A stretch of 64,000 bases of DNA, taken from the NCBI RefSeq assembly GCF_010550605.1, contig NZ_JAAGNI010000233.1, positions 1 through 64,000 on the forward strand, given 5' to 3'. Source of the stretch: Streptomyces sp. SID9727 (GTDB taxonomy: Bacteria; Actinomycetota; Actinomycetes; Streptomycetales; Streptomycetaceae). Every line of letters starts with the position of its first letter. Position 1 is the first letter of the stretch. Under the pieces are notes generated by a model. The model worked only from the letters and a program-made list of their open reading frames with translations, was not told the origin of the DNA and made no database searches. Shown one piece after another: positions 34,022 to 42,414 of the stretch. A program made the translations under genes and the position numbers.

Positions 34022-36057
34022 GAGCGCCTGGCCAGGGGGATCACGATGCTGTGGGCTCGGCCGCCGATCCACCCGTCGGCATCGGGCGGCGGCGCGTCGT
34101 GCAGGGTGGCGATACCGATGGGGCTGGCGTCCAGGTGCGCCCGGAGCAGGTCCAGGTCGACGTCGCGGGTGAGATCGAGCGGAAGCTGCTGGTCGTCCTC
34201 TGCCAGCAGAACCTGTTGCGGCACCCGGAATCGTGCCCGCCAGGCGTGGAGTTGCTCTGTCCACTGGTGCAGTGGCGCGGTGCGGGCAGGCAGTGCGCGA
34301 CTGCGGATCTTCCACCGGGCGGTGGTGAGGATGGTTCGCCGGTAGGTGAGGGCCGGCGTGAAGGGCAGGGCCCAGGCTGCGCCCCAGTCGAACCAGGTCA
34401 CCTGCGGCGATGCCGCGCGGCTGATCTCGCCGAGGAAGCGCGCCATCGGCGGGGTGTAGTTGTTCCACAGGAAGTTGACGGCGGTGGGCGCCAGCAGCTC
34501 CAGCGGCTTGCCTGTGGCGGTCTCCACCAGCTGGGGTCGGCCGTCGGCGGCGGTGACCGACAGGTCGCGGGGGAAGAGAACGGTCGGGGCGGGGTGCCGG
34601 AATTCGCCGACGCTGACGACGCGGGGCAGGGCCTGCGGCGCGCGGGTGAGCAGGTCGGCCGGTACCCGCCCGGCGTGGAAGGAGAGCTGCGCGAGTTCCG
34701 CCGTCGGATCGACGGTGGGCAGGGTCGCGTACGCCGTCTCGGTGCCGGGGAACAGGTGCCAGAACCGGCCGGTCATCGATCCGGCCGAGCGGGAGACGGT
34801 CAGCACTCGCAGCCGGAAGTCCCCGCGGTCCAGGGCAGGTACGGAGGAGGCATGGAGCTCGGCGGCAAGTTCGAGGTGGGGCGCCAAGCCGTGGGGCTTG
34901 TCGCCGGCCGCTGCTTCCAGTTCCTCGATCATCGTCCCGGTCAGTGCGACGGTGCGGCTGCCTTCGACGGCGGCGGTGCCGGCCAGCTCCAGCAGCCGCC
35001 GGTCGCGCCGGGACATCGGCCGGGGCGGCTCACTCGCCGTGAGGAACCCGTCTGGGAAGCCCACACCCCGGTCCGGATCCGTGGCCACGTCCACCGGCAC
35101 CATGTGGTGCTCGCCGTAGCGCTCGCTGAAGCGCTCGATCCATCGCTGCCACGTCGGGGTGCCGGTCGGGTGGTTGGCCAGGCGCGCGAGGACGGTCGCC
35201 GCGGTCTCCACTTCCGTGAGCACGGGCGCGGGCAGCCGCACGTCGGCATCGAGCCGCAGGTCGCGCGCGGTCGGCAACCTGGCCGCCCGAACACGCGCCG
35301 CAGGCGGCAAGACCTCGGTGGGGTCGGCGACGGTGGCCGGTGCGCGAAGCGACGAGCGCAGCAGCCGTACCCGGAGCAGTTCACCGAGCAGCCGGTCGCG
35401 TGCGGTGGCGCTTACGTCGGGGAATTCCGCGGCTAGCTTGTCGGACAACTGGCGGTACCCGATCGGTGATCGGGCCAGGTCGAGGACGAGACGCAGTGCG
35501 GGGTTCATAGTGAGGCGGAACGAGGCGTCGCCCTCGGAGGGCACGTGGATGTGCTGGTCGCGCTGTCGGATCAGGTTGTTGACGCAGACCTCCACGTCGG
35601 CCATGCGCGCGGCGTCGCTCTCCCAGGCGGTGAGCATTTCCTCGAGCCCGGTCGGCTCGGGGCGGCCCACAGCCTTGTGCTCGTCACCGATGTGGACGGA
35701 CGTGGTCTGGGCGAAGCCGAGCGGGGCGACGCCGGCGAAGAGACCGTAGGGGGTGGAGCGGCGGGCGTAACGGATCGCGTAGCGGGCGGTGGACAGCGCC
35801 GCCCGGCGCATCCGGCGTGCCTTCGGCGTGCGGCCGTCGATGATGGCCTGCACCTGGTCCGCCAGGTGAGGGCTTGCCTGCGACACGGCGCGCTGGAAGG
35901 CGGTGTCGGACCACACCGTGCGCAGCCACGCGCGCCACTCGCCAGTGGGCGCCGCGGTGTTCGGCCAGGGCGGCATGGCGGGCGCGGCCGTGTGGACCGC
36001 AGCGCGCAGCATGGCTTGTCCTGCGGCCTCGTACAGGCTGGGCCGGTGCCGTGTCAT
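34018..36057 (-). CDS. Lantibiotic dehydratase, LanB glutamylation domain
   Basis: A 679-aa protein of the lantibiotic dehydratase N-terminal family, which transfers glutamate from Glu-tRNA to Ser/Thr of the precursor. Matches include SASTARYAIRYARRSTPYGLF-like sequence (visible as TARYAIRYARRSTPYGLFAG near 95) and LGEISRAASPQVTWFDWGAA near 575. The elimination domain is absent and is supplied by the separate fusion protein. ATG 36057 is chosen because GAGGAAA sits 9 nt upstream. A 15-bp hairpin lies between it and the precursor gene. Confidence 0.88.
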   Translation of the reverse strand: MTRHRPSLYEAAGQAMLRAAVHTAAPAMPPWPNTAAPTGEWRAWLRTVWSDTAFQRAVSQASPHLADQVQAIIDGRTPKARRMRRAALSTARYAIRYARRSTPYGLFAGVAPLGFAQTTSVHIGDEHKAVGRPEPTGLEEMLTAWESDAARMADVEVCVNNLIRQRDQHIHVPSEGDASFRLTMNPALRLVLDLARSPIGYRQLSDKLAAEFPDVSATARDRLLGELLRVRLLRSSLRAPATVADPTEVLPPAARVRAARLPTARDLRLDADVRLPAPVLTEVETAATVLARLANHPTGTPTWQRWIERFSERYGEHHMVPVDVATDPDRGVGFPDGFLTASEPPRPMSRRDRRLLELAGTAAVEGSRTVALTGTMIEELEAAAGDKPHGLAPHLELAAELHASSVPALDRGDFRLRVLTVSRSAGSMTGRFWHLFPGTETAYATLPTVDPTAELAQLSFHAGRVPADLLTRAPQALPRVVSVGEFRHPAPTVLFPRDLSVTAADGRPQLVETATGKPLELLAPTAVNFLWNNYTPPMARFLGEISRAASPQVTWFDWGAAWALPFTPALTYRRTILTTARWKIRSRALPARTAPLHQWTEQLHAWRARFRVPQQVLLAEDDQQLPLDLTRDVDLDLLRAHLDASPIGIATLHDAPPPDADGWIGGRAHSIVIPLARRS

Positions 36058-36094
36058 CAGTGCTTTCCTCACCTTCTGGGTGTGACGGGCGGGG

Positions 36095-36128
36095 GCGGGC
36101 CGGACGGGGAGAGCCCCGTCCGGCCCGC
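36095..36128. terminator. 15-bp hairpin between lanthipeptide precursor and LanB
   Basis: GCGGGCCGGACGGGG-AGAG-CCCCGTCCGGCCCGC, perfect 15-bp stem, tetraloop AGAG, 19 nt after the precursor stop. Typical of the leaky terminator that lets precursor mRNA exceed enzyme mRNA. Confidence 0.75.
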
Positions 36129-36147
36129 GCTGCCGGGGTGTCCCCGC

Positions 36148-36333
36148 TTACGAGGTGGTGCAGGCGCTGGGGCAGGAGCTGCCGCAGTTGTCGCCCGTGC
36201 CGCACATCAGGGCCGTCTCGGTCGCCGGCGTGCCCTCGATGAAGGTGATGTCGAGCCCGAACGGGTCGTCGTCGTTCTTCACGAGGTCGGCCTGCGCGGG
36301 AGCGGTCGGCCTCTCGGTCTGGATGGCGGTCAT
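36148..36333 (-). CDS. FxLD-family lanthipeptide precursor
   Basis: A 61-aa precursor. The leader holds the family motif F25-G-L-D28 (DPFGLDITFIEG). The core is rich in Cys and Ser/Thr: C44, C50, C54 and C58, with T46, S52, S53, S56, T59, T60 and S61 as dehydration candidates (LMCGTGDNCGSSCPSACTTS). D48 in GTGDNC is a plausible substrate for the LanS-type methyltransferases. AGGAGG precedes the ATG. All class I enzymes needed follow downstream. Confidence 0.9.
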   Translation of the reverse strand: MTAIQTERPTAPAQADLVKNDDDPFGLDITFIEGTPATETALMCGTGDNCGSSCPSACTTS

Positions 36334-36369
36334 GTCTGCCTCCTAGGGAGTGGTGGATGGTGCGGGATA

Positions 36370-36391
36370 CCGGGGCCCGGTCAGGCCCCGG
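36370..36391. terminator. 8-bp hairpin upstream of the precursor
   Basis: CCGGGGCC-CGGTCA-GGCCCCGG between the DUF6082-like stop and the precursor start. It could attenuate read-through from the regulator genes into the precursor. Confidence 0.4.
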
Positions 36392-36484
36392 GGTCTGTTG
36401 CCGGACGGCGGCTGGCGGCGGAGCCGCTCGGCGCTCACGCGTCCGGAGTCGGTGGTGTTGCCGTCAGGCCGGGGCGGGCTGGGC

Positions 36485-36931
36485 CTACGGGTGTCTCTTG
36501 GCGGCCTCGTCCATTGCCCGGGTGAAGTGCTGAGCCTGCTCATCGCCCTCGGCCTCCTGGGCGCGGAGGTCTCCGAAGCGCTGCCAGTAGCGCCGGCAGA
36601 CTTCGAAGTCCATGACCATGGCGGCGTAGAACGGCAGCTGTCCGTCCCGGATGCGGCCGAGGCAGTGGCGCAGGCTGAGGGCGCAGATGAGTCGGTTGGC
36701 CGACATGAGCTCCATGTACTCCTCGGCCTTCATGTCCTCGGGCTTCCACAGCTCGGCGAGGTCAGCGTCGGTGGACACCCGGCTCAGCCAGTCGAGCTGG
36801 TTGCGCGCGAGGAGCGCCTCGTTCCGCTCGGCCTGGTGTCGCGCGTCCTGCCTGAGCCGAGCGGCTCCGACCAGGGCGGTGGTGAGGGAGAGGGCAGCAC
36901 CGGCAGCGACGACGGCGGCGGTGAGCTTCAT
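36485..36931 (-). CDS. DUF6082-like membrane-anchored protein
   Basis: A 148-aa protein with one N-terminal membrane segment (AAVVAAGAALSLTTALVGAA) and a helical soluble part (LMSANRLICALSLRHCLGRI, MVMDFEVCRRYWQRFGDLRA). It resembles the DUF6082 family often found near Streptomyces RiPP clusters. Function unknown. It lies 150 bp upstream of the precursor in the same direction. Confidence 0.6.
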   Translation of the reverse strand: MKLTAAVVAAGAALSLTTALVGAARLRQDARHQAERNEALLARNQLDWLSRVSTDADLAELWKPEDMKAEEYMELMSANRLICALSLRHCLGRIRDGQLPFYAAMVMDFEVCRRYWQRFGDLRAQEAEGDEQAQHFTRAMDEAAKRHP

Positions 36932-37005
36932 CGGTCAACAGTCCTTTCTCAAAGCCAAGCCGCGGCCAGCAGGCCGCCTGGTGGAGAGCCCGGGGGTCCG
37001 GGTGT

Positions 37006-37581
37006 TCACGCGACCCCCGCGAGGACGACGGTCGGGGTTTCGTCGGCGCAACTGTCTGCCGCGTAGCGGCGGCGCACCGCCTTGAGAGCGAGAGCGATGG
37101 GAGGCAGGCCCACGGTGGCCCTGCGTGCGTCGACCGACGCCGGCGCGGTCAGCGGGCACAGCTCGATCCCGTCGGCGCTCAGCAGGAGCTGGGTCCCGTA
37201 CTCCTGGTCGCGTCCGCTGGTGACGAGCGCGCGGTCGTGCAGGTGGGCCCAGTGCACAACCAGGGCGTCGCCGGCTCGGACCGCGCGACCGAGCAGGGTG
37301 GTGGCGGCGCGCTGGAAGGCGGGATCGTCGTCGCTGTGCAGGGCGATGCTCCAGGCGGCGCGGGCTCCGTCGGGGCCGACGAGACGATGGCCGGGCCAGT
37401 CGTGATCGGCCAGGATGCGGCCAAGGATCTTGGCGTTGGCGTGGTCGGTATGACGGCCCTGGCCCACCTGGACGGCGTCGAGCTGGTTGCGTACTCGTTT
37501 CGCCCGGTGGGCGGCCGACTGGGCTGCGCGGGCGATCAGTTCGCGGGTGAGGTCGGGGCGCTGGGGGACGGAGGTCGTCAT
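37006..37581 (-). CDS. DUF6624-like protein
   Basis: A 191-aa protein resembling the DUF6624 family (ILADHDWPGHRLVGPDGARA, ALVVHWAHLHDRALVTSG, YGTQLLLSADGIELCPLTAP). Family members are of unknown function and occur beside Streptomyces biosynthetic genes. It overlaps the preceding GNAT-like gene by 4 nt. Confidence 0.55.
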   Translation of the reverse strand: MTTSVPQRPDLTRELIARAAQSAAHRAKRVRNQLDAVQVGQGRHTDHANAKILGRILADHDWPGHRLVGPDGARAAWSIALHSDDDPAFQRAATTLLGRAVRAGDALVVHWAHLHDRALVTSGRDQEYGTQLLLSADGIELCPLTAPASVDARRATVGLPPIALALKAVRRRYAADSCADETPTVVLAGVA

Positions 37582-38228
37582 GCGCTGCCCCGATCGTCCG
37601 GGGCCGTCTCCGGTGCGTGGACGCGGCAGGCGATGAGGGTGCTCAGTCCGGGCCGGTGCTCGGCGGCCAGTTCGAGGCGGGCGACTCGCTCACCCTCGCG
37701 TCCTGTCCCGGAACCCCGGATGACCCAGCCCATGTCGGTGAGCCGACGCAGAAGGGCGGCGATGGGGTCGGCATCCAGTGAGTGCCGAGCCAGGGCCTCG
37801 GCACGTACGGCGGGCAGGCCCTGCGAGGCGGCGAAGTCGGAGGCCCACAGGGTGACCAACCGCATGATGTCGTCGGGATGGTCAGGCAGGGTGTGGACGC
37901 AGCCGAGGAAGAGGCAAGGACCCTCGCCCCAGCCGAGGCCGGGGTCGCGCTCGGGGATCAGGCAGGCCAGCAGCTTCCCGTCCTCGAACAGCCCGGCCGG
38001 CTTCGCCTGCGGGTAACGGAAGAGGGCCGGGACGTCGGCTTGCGCGGGCACGGAAAGCCTGCGCATGGCGAGCCAGCGCTGGCGGTCCTGAACGAGGGCG
38101 GCGGCCTCCTCGCGCTCGGCGTCCGTGCGTAACGTGCGCATCTCGTACACAGCGGCCAAGGGCGGCGTGGTGAAGGGTGGCGCGGTTGGCCGGCCCTGGT
38201 GGGTCGTGGAGGCCGGGTGCCCGTTCAC
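37578..38228 (-). CDS. GNAT-like acetyltransferase candidate
   Basis: A 216-aa protein. After an N-terminal Pro/Thr linker, the sequence YEMRTLRTDAEREEAAALVQ, GLFEDGKLLACLIPE and the final LTDMGWVIRGSG fit a degraded GNAT fold, though no clear acetyl-CoA loop is seen. GTG 38228 overlaps the LuxR-type gene (GTGA). Acetyltransferase activity is inferred weakly. Confidence 0.55.
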   Translation of the reverse strand: MNGHPASTTHQGRPTAPPFTTPPLAAVYEMRTLRTDAEREEAAALVQDRQRWLAMRRLSVPAQADVPALFRYPQAKPAGLFEDGKLLACLIPERDPGLGWGEGPCLFLGCVHTLPDHPDDIMRLVTLWASDFAASQGLPAVRAEALARHSLDADPIAALLRRLTDMGWVIRGSGTGREGERVARLELAAEHRPGLSTLIACRVHAPETAPDDRGSA

Positions 38229-38707
38229 TGGCTCGCTCCGACGCGCGCCGGTTCGGCCGTCAGCAGGTTCCATCCGTGCGCCAGGATGACCAGCTGGGTG
38301 GTGTCCTTGGCGCCCGCATCGGCGAGCAGCTGGTCGAGCGCGGCGCGCAGGTCGGCGGGGGCGAGCTTGGCGGCGAGGGCGACGTCGCGGGGGTCGCTGT
38401 GCTCGGCGACGGCTCGCACAAGCAGCAGATCCTCGGGGCTGAACTGCGGCGCCGGCCGGTCGGCCGTGGGAACGGCCGCCTGCTGGGTGGCGAACAGGCG
38501 GTGCACGATCACCGGGGGCTTGCAGCGCGGCGGGCAGTGAAGGCTCTCGCGGATGTCGCGCATGTACTGGCGGACGGTTTCGGCCGACAGCCCGGTCTGT
38601 GCGCCGATCTCCTTCGGCGCGAGGCCGCGTGTCAGGTGCTGGGCGACGCGCAGCAGGGTCGGCGTCAGCGGGGTGATGGGTGCGCTGGTTGTTTTGGACG
38701 GGGTCAC
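38225..38707 (-). CDS. LuxR-type helix-turn-helix regulator
   Basis: A 160-aa regulator. Residues ~15-60 form a LuxR-type helix-turn-helix (VAQHLTRGLAPKEIGAQTGL, then SAETVRQYMRDIRESL). No receiver domain is present, so it is an orphan. It starts the transcription unit that runs through the GNAT-like, DUF6624-like and DUF6082-like genes into the lanthipeptide cluster, and is the best candidate for its cluster-situated regulator. A weak GAAAGAG lies before GTG 38707. Confidence 0.75.
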   Translation of the reverse strand: MTPSKTTSAPITPLTPTLLRVAQHLTRGLAPKEIGAQTGLSAETVRQYMRDIRESLHCPPRCKPPVIVHRLFATQQAAVPTADRPAPQFSPEDLLLVRAVAEHSDPRDVALAAKLAPADLRAALDQLLADAGAKDTTQLVILAHGWNLLTAEPARVGASQ

Positions 38708-38748
38708 GATGGCTCTTTCTCGGCTTGGTTGCGCGGTCACCGGGGGAG

Positions 38749-38787
38749 GTGCCGCCGGTCCCCGCGGGGGACGGGGGCCGGCGGCAC
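38749..38787. terminator. Nested hairpin upstream of the LuxR-type gene
   Basis: GTGCCGCCGG (38749-38758) pairs with CCGGCGGCAC (38778-38787), with an inner TCCCC-GCG-GGGGA. Together with the hairpin at 38791-38832 it separates the acyl-CoA dehydrogenase unit from the LuxR unit. Confidence 0.6.
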
Positions 38788-38790
38788 GGG

Positions 38791-38832
38791 CCCGTGCGCG
38801 GCGGTGCGGATTCACGGGGTGCCGCGCACGGG
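38791..38832 (-). terminator. 12-bp hairpin after the acyl-CoA dehydrogenase gene
   Basis: CCCGTGCGCGGC (38791-38802) and GCCGCGCACGGG (38821-38832), perfect, 18-nt loop, 4 bp beyond the stop at 38836. It should end the conservon transcription unit. Confidence 0.65.
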
Positions 38833-38835
38833 GGT

Positions 38836-40089
38836 CTAGGCGGCGGTCGGATCGGGGCGGGCCCAAGCGGCCTCGGCTGCCAGGCGTTCGGACCACTGGA
38901 CGTGGTCCTCGTCGAAGGCGGCGTCCGCCAGGCGTATTCGCTGTACTTCGCCGGTGCCAGCCGGTGGGTAGGTGTGCTGGATGTCGCGCCAGAAGCGCTG
39001 GAGGACGTACGCGCCGTCGAGGGCGTGGGCGCCGTGCAGTTCCATGGCGTCCTGGGCGGACTGCGCGGCCCACTGGTGGCCGAGGTACTTGGAGTTGATC
39101 AGGTCGGCGTCGCAGGGCAGGCCCTGGTCGAGAAGGTGCACCGCCTGGTAGGCGAGTATCCGGCCGGCACGCAGGCGGGCCTCCATGGCGCCGATGCGGT
39201 CCCGCAGAACGGGCAGGTCGGACAGGGTGCCCCGGTAGCGGGGGCGGGTCTTGAGCCGCGTGGTGGTGGTGTCCACGACGGCCTCGTGGATGCCGAGGCT
39301 GACGGCGGCCAGGTTGGATCGGCCGTACAGGATGCTGCTGCTCTGGGCCACGGCCAGGCCCTGGCCGACTTCGCCGACCATGGCGTCCTCGGGAACGCGA
39401 ACGTGGTCGAGGTCGAGGCGGCCGGCGGAGAAGCCGTGCAGGCCGAGAGCGGCCTGGTGGCCGGGGACGGACAGGCCGGGGCGGTCGGCTTCGACCATGA
39501 ACGCGGTCAGCGCCTGGGAGGTGCTCATGCCGGGCCCGGCGGTGCGGGCGACGACGAGGTGGGCGCCGGCGAGGTGGCTGTTGCCGATGTGGATCTTGCT
39601 GCCGGTGATCACCCACTCGTGGCCGGCGCGTTCGGCGGTGGTCGCCATGCCGCCGATGTGTCCGCCGGCGAGCGGTTCCGTCACGGCGATCGACAGCAGC
39701 AGGGAACCGTCCGCGAGCCGGGGCAGCCAGCGGCCCTTCTGCTCGTAGGTGGCGAAGTGGAGGAGGGCGCCGACGGGGATCAGGGTCGCCTGCAGGATGG
39801 CCGCGGCAGCCGCTGAGACCCGCGCGATGCGGTGGATCAGGATGGTCCTGGCCACGTGGCCGGCGTCCAGCCCGCCGAAGGCGGCCGGGACGGTGACGGC
39901 GAACCAGCCCCGCGCGGCCATCAGGTCGGCGGCCTTGCGCTCCACTTTGCCCGGGGCGGCCTCCATCCGTGCAGCGCGCGGCGCGATGTGTTCGGCCGCG
40001 AAGGCGTCCGCTTCCTGCCACAGCAGGTCGTGGCGGGCGGTGAGGTAGGGACGCAGCGAAGGCGGCGGTGCGGTGGGTGTGGCGGACAT
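38836..40089 (-). CDS. Acyl-CoA dehydrogenase family protein
   Basis: A 417-aa flavoprotein of the acyl-CoA dehydrogenase superfamily: VTEPLAGGHIGGMATTAERA (FAD/substrate loop), WVITGSKIHIGNSHLAGAHL, and a C-terminal DAMELHGAHALDGAYVLQRF. The usual catalytic Glu position is not clear, and related proteins include oxidases in natural-product pathways. It is the last gene of the conservon unit; a link between the two is not known to me. Confidence 0.8.
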   Translation of the reverse strand: MSATPTAPPPSLRPYLTARHDLLWQEADAFAAEHIAPRAARMEAAPGKVERKAADLMAARGWFAVTVPAAFGGLDAGHVARTILIHRIARVSAAAAAILQATLIPVGALLHFATYEQKGRWLPRLADGSLLLSIAVTEPLAGGHIGGMATTAERAGHEWVITGSKIHIGNSHLAGAHLVVARTAGPGMSTSQALTAFMVEADRPGLSVPGHQAALGLHGFSAGRLDLDHVRVPEDAMVGEVGQGLAVAQSSSILYGRSNLAAVSLGIHEAVVDTTTTRLKTRPRYRGTLSDLPVLRDRIGAMEARLRAGRILAYQAVHLLDQGLPCDADLINSKYLGHQWAAQSAQDAMELHGAHALDGAYVLQRFWRDIQHTYPPAGTGEVQRIRLADAAFDEDHVQWSERLAAEAAWARPDPTAA

Positions 40090-40143
40090 GGTCTCCCTCT
40101 CCCTGGGTGAAGGTCGCAACGCGGAGCGGGTGGGGGGAACGGG

Positions 40144-40776
40144 TCAGCGGGCGGGGGCGCGGGCGATGTGGTCCATCACCTGCGCACTGGCGTTGATGAC
40201 GATGTCCCGCAGCCGGCGGGCTTCGGCCAGGGGCCGCTTCTCGGGGTCGATGACGCACACCGTGCCCAGCACGGTGCCGCTGGCGTGGATGAGCGGGGCG
40301 CCGAAGTAGGAGCGGATCCCGACGGCGTCGACCACCGCGTTGCCGCTGAAGCGCGGGGACGCGTGCACGTCGTGCAGCGGCAGTGCCTTCCGGCGCGCCA
40401 TGACCTCCGGGCACCAGCCGTGATCGCGGCTCATGGTGCGGCCGACGATGACGAACCCGCTGTCCGCGGGCGGCTGGTGCAGCCCGACGAAGGTCTGCTC
40501 CTCCAGGAACAGGTTGACGAACCCGTACAGGAACCCGGCCTGTGTGGCCATGTTCTGGGCCAGGTCGTCGAAGTCCTCGTCGGCCGTGGTGGGAACGCCC
40601 AGGCGGTGCAGCAGTTCGTAGCGCTGCGCCAGCTCTGGCGCCTGCTGGGCTGACTGGCTGGGGAGGGCGGTGTCCGGCGGGGTGAAGGGGCCGCGTGCGG
40701 CCTCCCGCATGTCGCGTCGCGGAAGAGACTGCGCGGGCGGTGCGGCCTGCGGCGTGCGGTAGGGGTGCTGGGACAT
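40144..40776 (-). CDS. GAF-domain protein
   Basis: A 210-aa protein with one GAF domain at ~55-195 (LAQNMATQAGFLYGFVNLFL, GIRSYFGAPLIHASGTVLGT, VCVIDPEKRPLAEA). GAF domains bind small ligands or sense redox state. The ATG shares a base with the CvnD stop (TGATG), so it is translated with the conservon and may be its sensor or effector partner. Confidence 0.8.
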   Translation of the reverse strand: MSQHPYRTPQAAPPAQSLPRRDMREAARGPFTPPDTALPSQSAQQAPELAQRYELLHRLGVPTTADEDFDDLAQNMATQAGFLYGFVNLFLEEQTFVGLHQPPADSGFVIVGRTMSRDHGWCPEVMARRKALPLHDVHASPRFSGNAVVDAVGIRSYFGAPLIHASGTVLGTVCVIDPEKRPLAEARRLRDIVINASAQVMDHIARAPAR

Positions 40777-41444
40777 CAGGCTTCCTGGAGGGTGGTGGGT
40801 GCGGGGTAACCGCGCCCGGCGGAGGTGCGGGTCTCGGCGTGGCCGACGAGGGTGAGAAGGACGCCGGCGACGTGGTTGTGGTCGCGGGCGTCGCAGGCGA
40901 CCACCGGTACCGATGCGGGGAGTTCGAGGGCGGTGCGCACCTGTTCGGAGTGGTAGCGGTGGGCGCCGTCGAAGTGGTTGACGGCGACGACGAAGGGCAG
41001 ACCGATGTCCTCGAAGAAGCTGACGGGGGTGAAGCTGCTCTCCAGACGGCGGGTGTCGACCAGGACGACCGCTCCGACGGCGCCGCGGGCCAGTTCGTAC
41101 CAGAGGTCGACGAACCGGTCCTGGCCCGGCGTGCCGAACAAGAACAGCTCTAGGGGCATGGGCGCGTCGGGCAGGCTCAGGCGGCCGAAGTCGAAGGCGA
41201 CCGTGGTGGTCCGCTTGGTTTCCAGGCCGGCCAGGCTGTCCACGTCTGCGCTGGCCTCGGTCAGGTACTCCTCGGTGCTCAGCGGCGTGATCTCGCTGAC
41301 GGCGCCCACGGCGGTGGTCTTGCCCGCGCCGAAGCCCCCGGCGATCAGGATTTTCAGCACGATCGGCGCGGTGCCGGCGGGCGGGGGCGGTGAAGGACGC
41401 AGGAGCACGCGGGAGTCATCCGGCCTGGGGGTAGCGGGTGGCAT
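40776..41444 (-). CDS. cvnD: Conservon GTPase, CvnD
   Basis: A 222-aa small Ras-like GTPase with Walker A GGFGAGKTT, the switch region TKRTTTVAFDFGR, the G3-like GTPGQDR and an NHFD segment as G4. This matches CvnD of Streptomyces conservons, which form a membrane-linked signalling complex with CvnA, B and C. GAGGAAG precedes ATG 41444, which overlaps the cvnC end by 29 nt. Confidence 0.92.
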   Translation of the reverse strand: MPPATPRPDDSRVLLRPSPPPPAGTAPIVLKILIAGGFGAGKTTAVGAVSEITPLSTEEYLTEASADVDSLAGLETKRTTTVAFDFGRLSLPDAPMPLELFLFGTPGQDRFVDLWYELARGAVGAVVLVDTRRLESSFTPVSFFEDIGLPFVVAVNHFDGAHRYHSEQVRTALELPASVPVVACDARDHNHVAGVLLTLVGHAETRTSAGRGYPAPTTLQEA

Positions 41445-41832
41445 GGGGGAACTTCCTCTTCAGGCCGGCGGAAACGGCCGCCAGCAGCTGGGTGGAGGGG
41501 CGACCCGTATCCGAGTCCGAGTCGGATGCGGCATAGGGGGCGGTGACGGGGACGACCAGGGCTTCGGCGTCCAGCAGGTCGGAGACGAGGACCTTGACGG
41601 CGGTGACCGGTCGGCCGAGGCGGCCCGCCAGTTCGGTCACCGACCGTCGGTGTGCCCGGCACAGTGCGAGGATCTCCGCGCACTCCTCGGCCTGTGCCGG
41701 GCCGGGCCGGCCCGACCCCGCTTCCAGCACCGTGTCCAGACCGAGCAGATGCCTGGGCTTGGTGCGCCCGCGCGTCAGGGTGTAGGTCCGCACGAACGTC
41801 GATTCCTCGGCCGCGCGGTCGTCCCAGGTCAC
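41416..41832 (-). CDS. cvnC: Conservon DUF742 protein, CvnC
   Basis: A 138-aa DUF742 protein (VRTYTLTRGRTKPRHLLGLD, LCRAHRRSVTELAGRLGRPV, VLVSDLLDAEALVV), the winged-helix-like CvnC component. It overlaps cvnB by 4 nt and cvnD by 29 nt, consistent with tight coupling of conservon genes. Confidence 0.92.
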   Translation of the reverse strand: MTWDDRAAEESTFVRTYTLTRGRTKPRHLLGLDTVLEAGSGRPGPAQAEECAEILALCRAHRRSVTELAGRLGRPVTAVKVLVSDLLDAEALVVPVTAPYAASDSDSDTGRPSTQLLAAVSAGLKRKFPHATRYPQAG

Positions 41833-42341
41833 CGGACGTCGCCGCTCGTGCCGACCCGGACGGGAATCGCCATGTACGGGGCGAACTTCGACACGAGGCG
41901 ACCCATCTCGAAGCCCACGGAGCCCACGTCGGCGTCCGTGGTGGCGACGACGGCGAGGATCGTCTCCACCTCACCGCGCTCGGCGCCGGGGGTCTTGTCG
42001 AAGGCGGCGCTGCGTCCAGCGCTCTGGACGAAGTAGAGGCAGTCGTCCCGCTCGATGATGACCTGCCGGGCCGGCCGCTTCTGGTGGCTGGGGCCGGTGA
42101 TGTTCGAGGCGAGAGAGGCGACGCCGCTGATGGCGGCCGACAGCTCGTCCGCCCAGTCCTTGTCCACGTCGCTGTCCAGCAGACGCAGCCCGTCCCGCGA
42201 CAGCAGGACGGCGTGCGTGACGCCCGGGGTGTCGTCGGCGAACTGACGCAGCAACCAGGCCATGTTGTCCCGCTGGCCGCTCGGGCTGCTCTCGGACGCG
42301 GACACGCCGGTCACGGTGCCGGTCTCGTGGTGGGTGCTCAT
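41829..42341 (-). CDS. cvnB: Conservon roadblock/LC7 protein, CvnB
   Basis: A 170-aa roadblock/LC7-domain protein (MAWLLRQFADDTPGVTHAVL, LLSRDGLRLLDSD, GEVETILAVVATTDADVG). CvnB acts with CvnD like a GTPase-activating or regulatory partner. It lies 73 bp after cvnA. Confidence 0.92.
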   Translation of the reverse strand: MSTHHETGTVTGVSASESSPSGQRDNMAWLLRQFADDTPGVTHAVLLSRDGLRLLDSDVDKDWADELSAAISGVASLASNITGPSHQKRPARQVIIERDDCLYFVQSAGRSAAFDKTPGAERGEVETILAVVATTDADVGSVGFEMGRLVSKFAPYMAIPVRVGTSGDVR

Positions 42342-42414
42342 AGGGATCGCTCCAGAAGGGGGGAAGGGCCCGACGCGTGGGAGTGGGCCTGCAGGAAGGG
42401 GGGCCGTGCATGGT

